Shown: positions 61,782 through 64,000 of the stretch, piece by piece
Layout of the letters: the number at the start of each line of letters is the position of its first letter
Position numbering within the stretch: position 1 is the first letter of the stretch
NCBI GenBank assembly: GCA_017516315.1
Contig: JAFXDE010000024.1
Coordinates: 16,880-80,879 of the forward strand
DNA: 64,000 bases
Source: Clostridia bacterium
Lineage (GTDB): Bacteria; Bacillota; Clostridia; Oscillospirales; Acutalibacteraceae
Direction of reading: 5' to 3'
The notes under the pieces: generated by a model
Told to the model about the DNA's origin: nothing
What the model saw: the letters and a program-made list of their open reading frames with translations, nothing else
The model's database searches: none
Program-made: the position numbers and the translations under genes

Positions 61782-62387
61782 TTAATGTATAAATTTTTCC
61801 TTAAGTTCATAGTACTTTTCCACAAACCAGAACTTTAATTCGTATTTTTCTCCAGCTGTTACTATCGAGTTTTCCTTTTCGGAAAGAAGCTCCTTAAGGT
61901 CGGGACTGTCCTTTGCGGCGGCAGGAAGACACATAGGCGGAAACATAACGCACCACCAGTTTTTCCCCTTGCCCTCACCGATGATGACTCTGACAGCATT
62001 ATAGTAGCCGGCGGGAAGAGTGATGCTCTCGTACTGTCTCGTGGGAAAGTAGGTTCTGCCTAAAACTACGCTGACGGAATCGTCACAGCCGAGGCTTTTC
62101 AGGGTGCTTTCGGCAGCTTTTTGCAGGAAGGGGAGAGAAGACTCGATTTTTTCCTCTGCCTGGACTACTGTTTCGCTTCCTTTGAAAATGCTTTCTCCGT
62201 CGCGCAGAAGCTCATCTCTGACGGCATATTTTATGCTCTGGTCTGCCGGAGAATCGGATGCGGCGATAACATGCAGGCGAAGCACCTTTTCCCGGATTCC
62301 CTCGCAGCTGTTTTCGAAGGAAACAGTAGAGGCAACGGCAAAAATCAGAGCGATGAGGGCAGATATTTCGATGGCTTTAAGCTTCAT
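61782..62387 (-). CDS. spoIIR: Stage II sporulation protein R (SpoIIR)
   Basis: A 201-residue exported signalling protein. It carries a signal/anchor helix (about 8-25), then REKVLRLHVIAASDSPADQS, QSIKYAVRDELL, LPAGYYNAVRVIIGEGKGKNW and WWCVMFPPMCL. In Bacillus it is made in the forespore under sigma-F, is secreted and activates SpoIIGA, which then processes pro-sigma-E in the mother cell. This is the strongest evidence in the window for a spore-forming lineage. No clear sigma-F promoter was picked out upstream by eye. Confidence 0.93.
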   Translation of the reverse strand: MKLKAIEISALIALIFAVASTVSFENSCEGIREKVLRLHVIAASDSPADQSIKYAVRDELLRDGESIFKGSETVVQAEEKIESSLPFLQKAAESTLKSLGCDDSVSVVLGRTYFPTRQYESITLPAGYYNAVRVIIGEGKGKNWWCVMFPPMCLPAAAKDSPDLKELLSEKENSIVTAGEKYELKFWFVEKYYELKEKFIH

Positions 62388-62548
62388 TTCTTTACTCCTT
62401 TTATTTCTTTGAGTAAATTATTGGAGGTTTTTTTCCGAAATATTCCTTTTGCCATAAAAAGGAATGTTAATTATTTTTTATTCAGATTGACTGAGGGCAA
62501 TATAGATAATAAGATAATATCCGAATTTTTATAAAAAGGAGAAATAAT

Positions 62549-62785
62549 ATGGATACATTTGAGAGAATCTGTGATATAATAAGAAATGCTATGGGCTTCG
62601 ATGAGAATATCAGCTTTACCGAGGAGATGACCTTCGGCGAAATGGAGCTGGACAGCCTCGATGTAGTAGACTGTATAATGTCTGTCGAAGAGGAATTCGA
62701 CATCGCCATAAAGGATGAGGAGCTTCAGACGGTAAGTACACTCGGCGAGCTGGTAGAAATAGTAAAGGTGAAAACAGGAATGTAA
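62549..62785 (+). CDS. Acyl carrier protein
   Basis: A 78-residue acyl carrier protein with the phosphopantetheine serine in MELDSLDVVDCIMSVEEEF. It is short and acidic as usual. It stands apart from a fatty-acid synthesis cluster, so it may serve another acyl-transfer pathway or be a second ACP (inference). Seventeen bases separate it from the HAD gene that follows, so they are probably one unit. Confidence 0.92.
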   Translation: MDTFERICDIIRNAMGFDENISFTEEMTFGEMELDSLDVVDCIMSVEEEFDIAIKDEELQTVSTLGELVEIVKVKTGM

Positions 62786-62801
62786 AAAAGGACTGTGATA
62801 A

Positions 62802-63437
62802 ATGGAAAACATAAGATATATAATGTGGGATTGGAACGGTACTCTTCTGGATGATTTACAGATTAATTTCGAAATAGAGAATACTCTTCTTCGCAGAAGA
62901 GGACTCAGAGAGATGGAAGACACAGCTAAATACCATAAGGTTTTTACCTTTCCCATTATACGCTTTTATGAAAGAATGGGCTTTGATTTGGAAAATGAAA
63001 AATTCGAGGATATAGCCAGAGATTATGTTTACGAATATGAGCAGCGCTTTCATGAGGCGGAGCTTTTTGAGGATGCAGAGAGAGTCATAAGATATTTCCG
63101 TACGGCAGGAATAGAGCAGATTATACTTTCTATGACAGAAAACAAATGGCTTTTCTCTCAGGTCGCCTTTCACGGCATAGACCATCTTTTTTCTGATATA
63201 CTCGGGACAGGAGATATCTATGCCCGAAGTAAGGTGGACATAGCTAAGAAATGGATGTCGGAAAAGGGAATCTCGGGATATGAGGTGCTTTTCGTAGGAG
63301 ATACTACCCACGATTTCGAGGTAGCTGAAAGCATAGGCTGTGAATGTGTGCTTATAGCGAGAGGACATAACAGCAGAGAGGCCTTAGAAAAAACCGGAGC
63401 CAGGGTTATAGACAGTATAAGTGAACTGATCGGATGA
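62802..63437 (+). CDS. HAD-superfamily phosphatase (phosphoglycolate phosphatase-like)
   Basis: A 211-residue HAD hydrolase. Motif I is MWDWNGTLLDDL, in which Asn replaces the second Asp, a known variant in this subgroup. Motif II (ILSMTENKW), the Lys (ARSKVDIAKKWM) and motif IV VLFVGDTTHDFEVAES are present. The C1-type helical cap lies between (about 15-90). Likely a small-molecule phosphatase. Its location next to an acyl carrier protein gives no clear substrate. Confidence 0.9.
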   Translation: MENIRYIMWDWNGTLLDDLQINFEIENTLLRRRGLREMEDTAKYHKVFTFPIIRFYERMGFDLENEKFEDIARDYVYEYEQRFHEAELFEDAERVIRYFRTAGIEQIILSMTENKWLFSQVAFHGIDHLFSDILGTGDIYARSKVDIAKKWMSEKGISGYEVLFVGDTTHDFEVAESIGCECVLIARGHNSREALEKTGARVIDSISELIG

Positions 63438-63559
63438 AAAATTATTCGTTTAAAGGAGTTTTTTTCCTTTTCTTCTTGATTTATTTAAAAATTTGTGGCT
63501 TAATATAAGATGACAGAAAATCATCGGCAGATGATAAAAGAATAAAGGAGTTACATAAA

Positions 63560-64000
63560 ATGGAACAGGTAAAAAGATTACGCTATTTCGTTGACGGTCA
63601 GTGGTTAGAATCAAAAACCGAAAAGTATATGCCCGTCTACAATCCCAGCACAGGTGATGTTATCGCTGAAACACCCTGTTGTACAGCAGAAGAGGTAGAA
63701 CAGGCTATCGCTTCAGCTAAGGCGGCATTCCCCGCATGGTCAAATACCCCCGTTATGAAGAGAGTGCAGGTTCTCTATAAATTCCGTGAGCTTCTTATCG
63801 AGCATCTTGATGAGCTTTCAGAGCTTTGTGCGCTCGAGCACGGTAAGGTTCTTTCCGAAGCAAAGGGTGACATTCTTAAGGTTAAGGAGCCCGTTGAGCT
63901 TGCTATCACAGCTCCCATGTCTCTTTTAGGCGATGCTATGAGAGATACCTCAAGCGGCTATGACACGACACTCTATTATGAGCCCGTAGGTGTTTTCGCA
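63560..64000 (+). CDS. CoA-acylating aldehyde dehydrogenase (MmsA-like), truncated by window end
   Basis: The reading frame starts with ATG at 63560 behind AAAGGAG and is still open at the end of the window (147 codons). It begins MEQVKRLRYFVDGQWLESKT with PVYNPSTGDVIAETP and VEQAIASAKAAFPAWSNTPV, then LCALEHGKVLSEAKGDI. These match the N-terminus of methylmalonate-semialdehyde dehydrogenases (MmsA/IolA). The catalytic Cys and Glu lie beyond the window. Its start region is AT-rich, with no clear promoter. Confidence 0.88.
   Translation, partial: MEQVKRLRYFVDGQWLESKTEKYMPVYNPSTGDVIAETPCCTAEEVEQAIASAKAAFPAWSNTPVMKRVQVLYKFRELLIEHLDELSELCALEHGKVLSEAKGDILKVKEPVELAITAPMSLLGDAMRDTSSGYDTTLYYEPVGVFA

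Overview
The window looks like chromosomal DNA of a low-to-mid GC, spore-forming member of the Clostridia, probably a gut Oscillospirales/Ruminococcaceae-type bacterium. The grounds are a spoIIR gene, Gram-positive SecA-type signal peptides and lipoboxes, strong AGGAGG ribosome sites, near-consensus sigma-A promoters, and a gene set of glycosidases, GPH sugar symporters, a PTS IIC and secreted Fn3-type proteins. Species cannot be named from the sequence. No rRNA, tRNA, CRISPR array or complete insertion sequence was seen.

Layout. 0-3 kb: a LysR regulator divergent from a TRAP-type large permease and a small His-tailed membrane protein. 3-9.2 kb: a sugar nucleotidyltransferase, a secreted Fn3/polysaccharide deacetylase, a small secreted protein, a YbaK-type deacylase, and an alpha-galactosidase split by a one-base frameshift. 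9.3-16.7 kb: O-acetylhomoserine sulfhydrylase, YchF, a small XRE regulator, a secreted transglutaminase/Fn3 protein, Pth and RlmB, interspersed with three inverted-repeat elements. 16.7-27.6 kb: a long co-directional run starting with a catalytically degenerate P-type-ATPase-like protein coupled to an ABC exporter pair, then beta-galactosidase, a 46-residue membrane protein, RlmD, a NifX-like protein, pyruvate kinase and an MGMT-like protein. 27.7-32.3 kb: a GPH symporter, a decayed permease remnant, a PTS IIC, a HAD hydrolase, a pseudouridine synthase and a zinc-ribbon membrane protein.

32.5-38.2 kb is a purine salvage module: xanthine phosphoribosyltransferase followed by a complete BMP-type nucleoside ABC importer (lipoprotein, double ATPase, two permeases). 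38.4-46.3 kb holds a secreted repeat protein, an alpha/beta hydrolase, a BlaI/BlaR-like repressor-sensor pair with visible operators and a frameshift in the sensor, a DMT exporter and a DUF554 protein. 46.4-52 kb holds a second GPH symporter, a lipid kinase flanked by two free-standing micro-ORFs each with its own promoter and terminator, a lipoprotein, and the rpsF-ssb-rpsR operon. 52.2-57 kb carries two potassium uptake systems back to back (trkA-trkH-like and ktrB-ktrA-like). 57.1-58.5 kb is an isolated phage-type lysis cassette, transcribed through a terminator-containing leader. 58.8-64 kb holds a G5/3D-domain cell-wall protein, a geranylgeranyl-reductase-like flavoprotein, SpoIIR, an acyl carrier protein, a HAD phosphatase and the start of an aldehyde dehydrogenase.

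The most unusual items are the pseudo-P-type ATPase with all catalytic motifs lost (16733-19519), the paired micro-ORFs around the lipid kinase (48012 and 49655), the stand-alone lysis cassette with its attenuator-like leader, and the two one-base frameshifts (alpha-galactosidase near 7402 and BlaR-like sensor near 43803).
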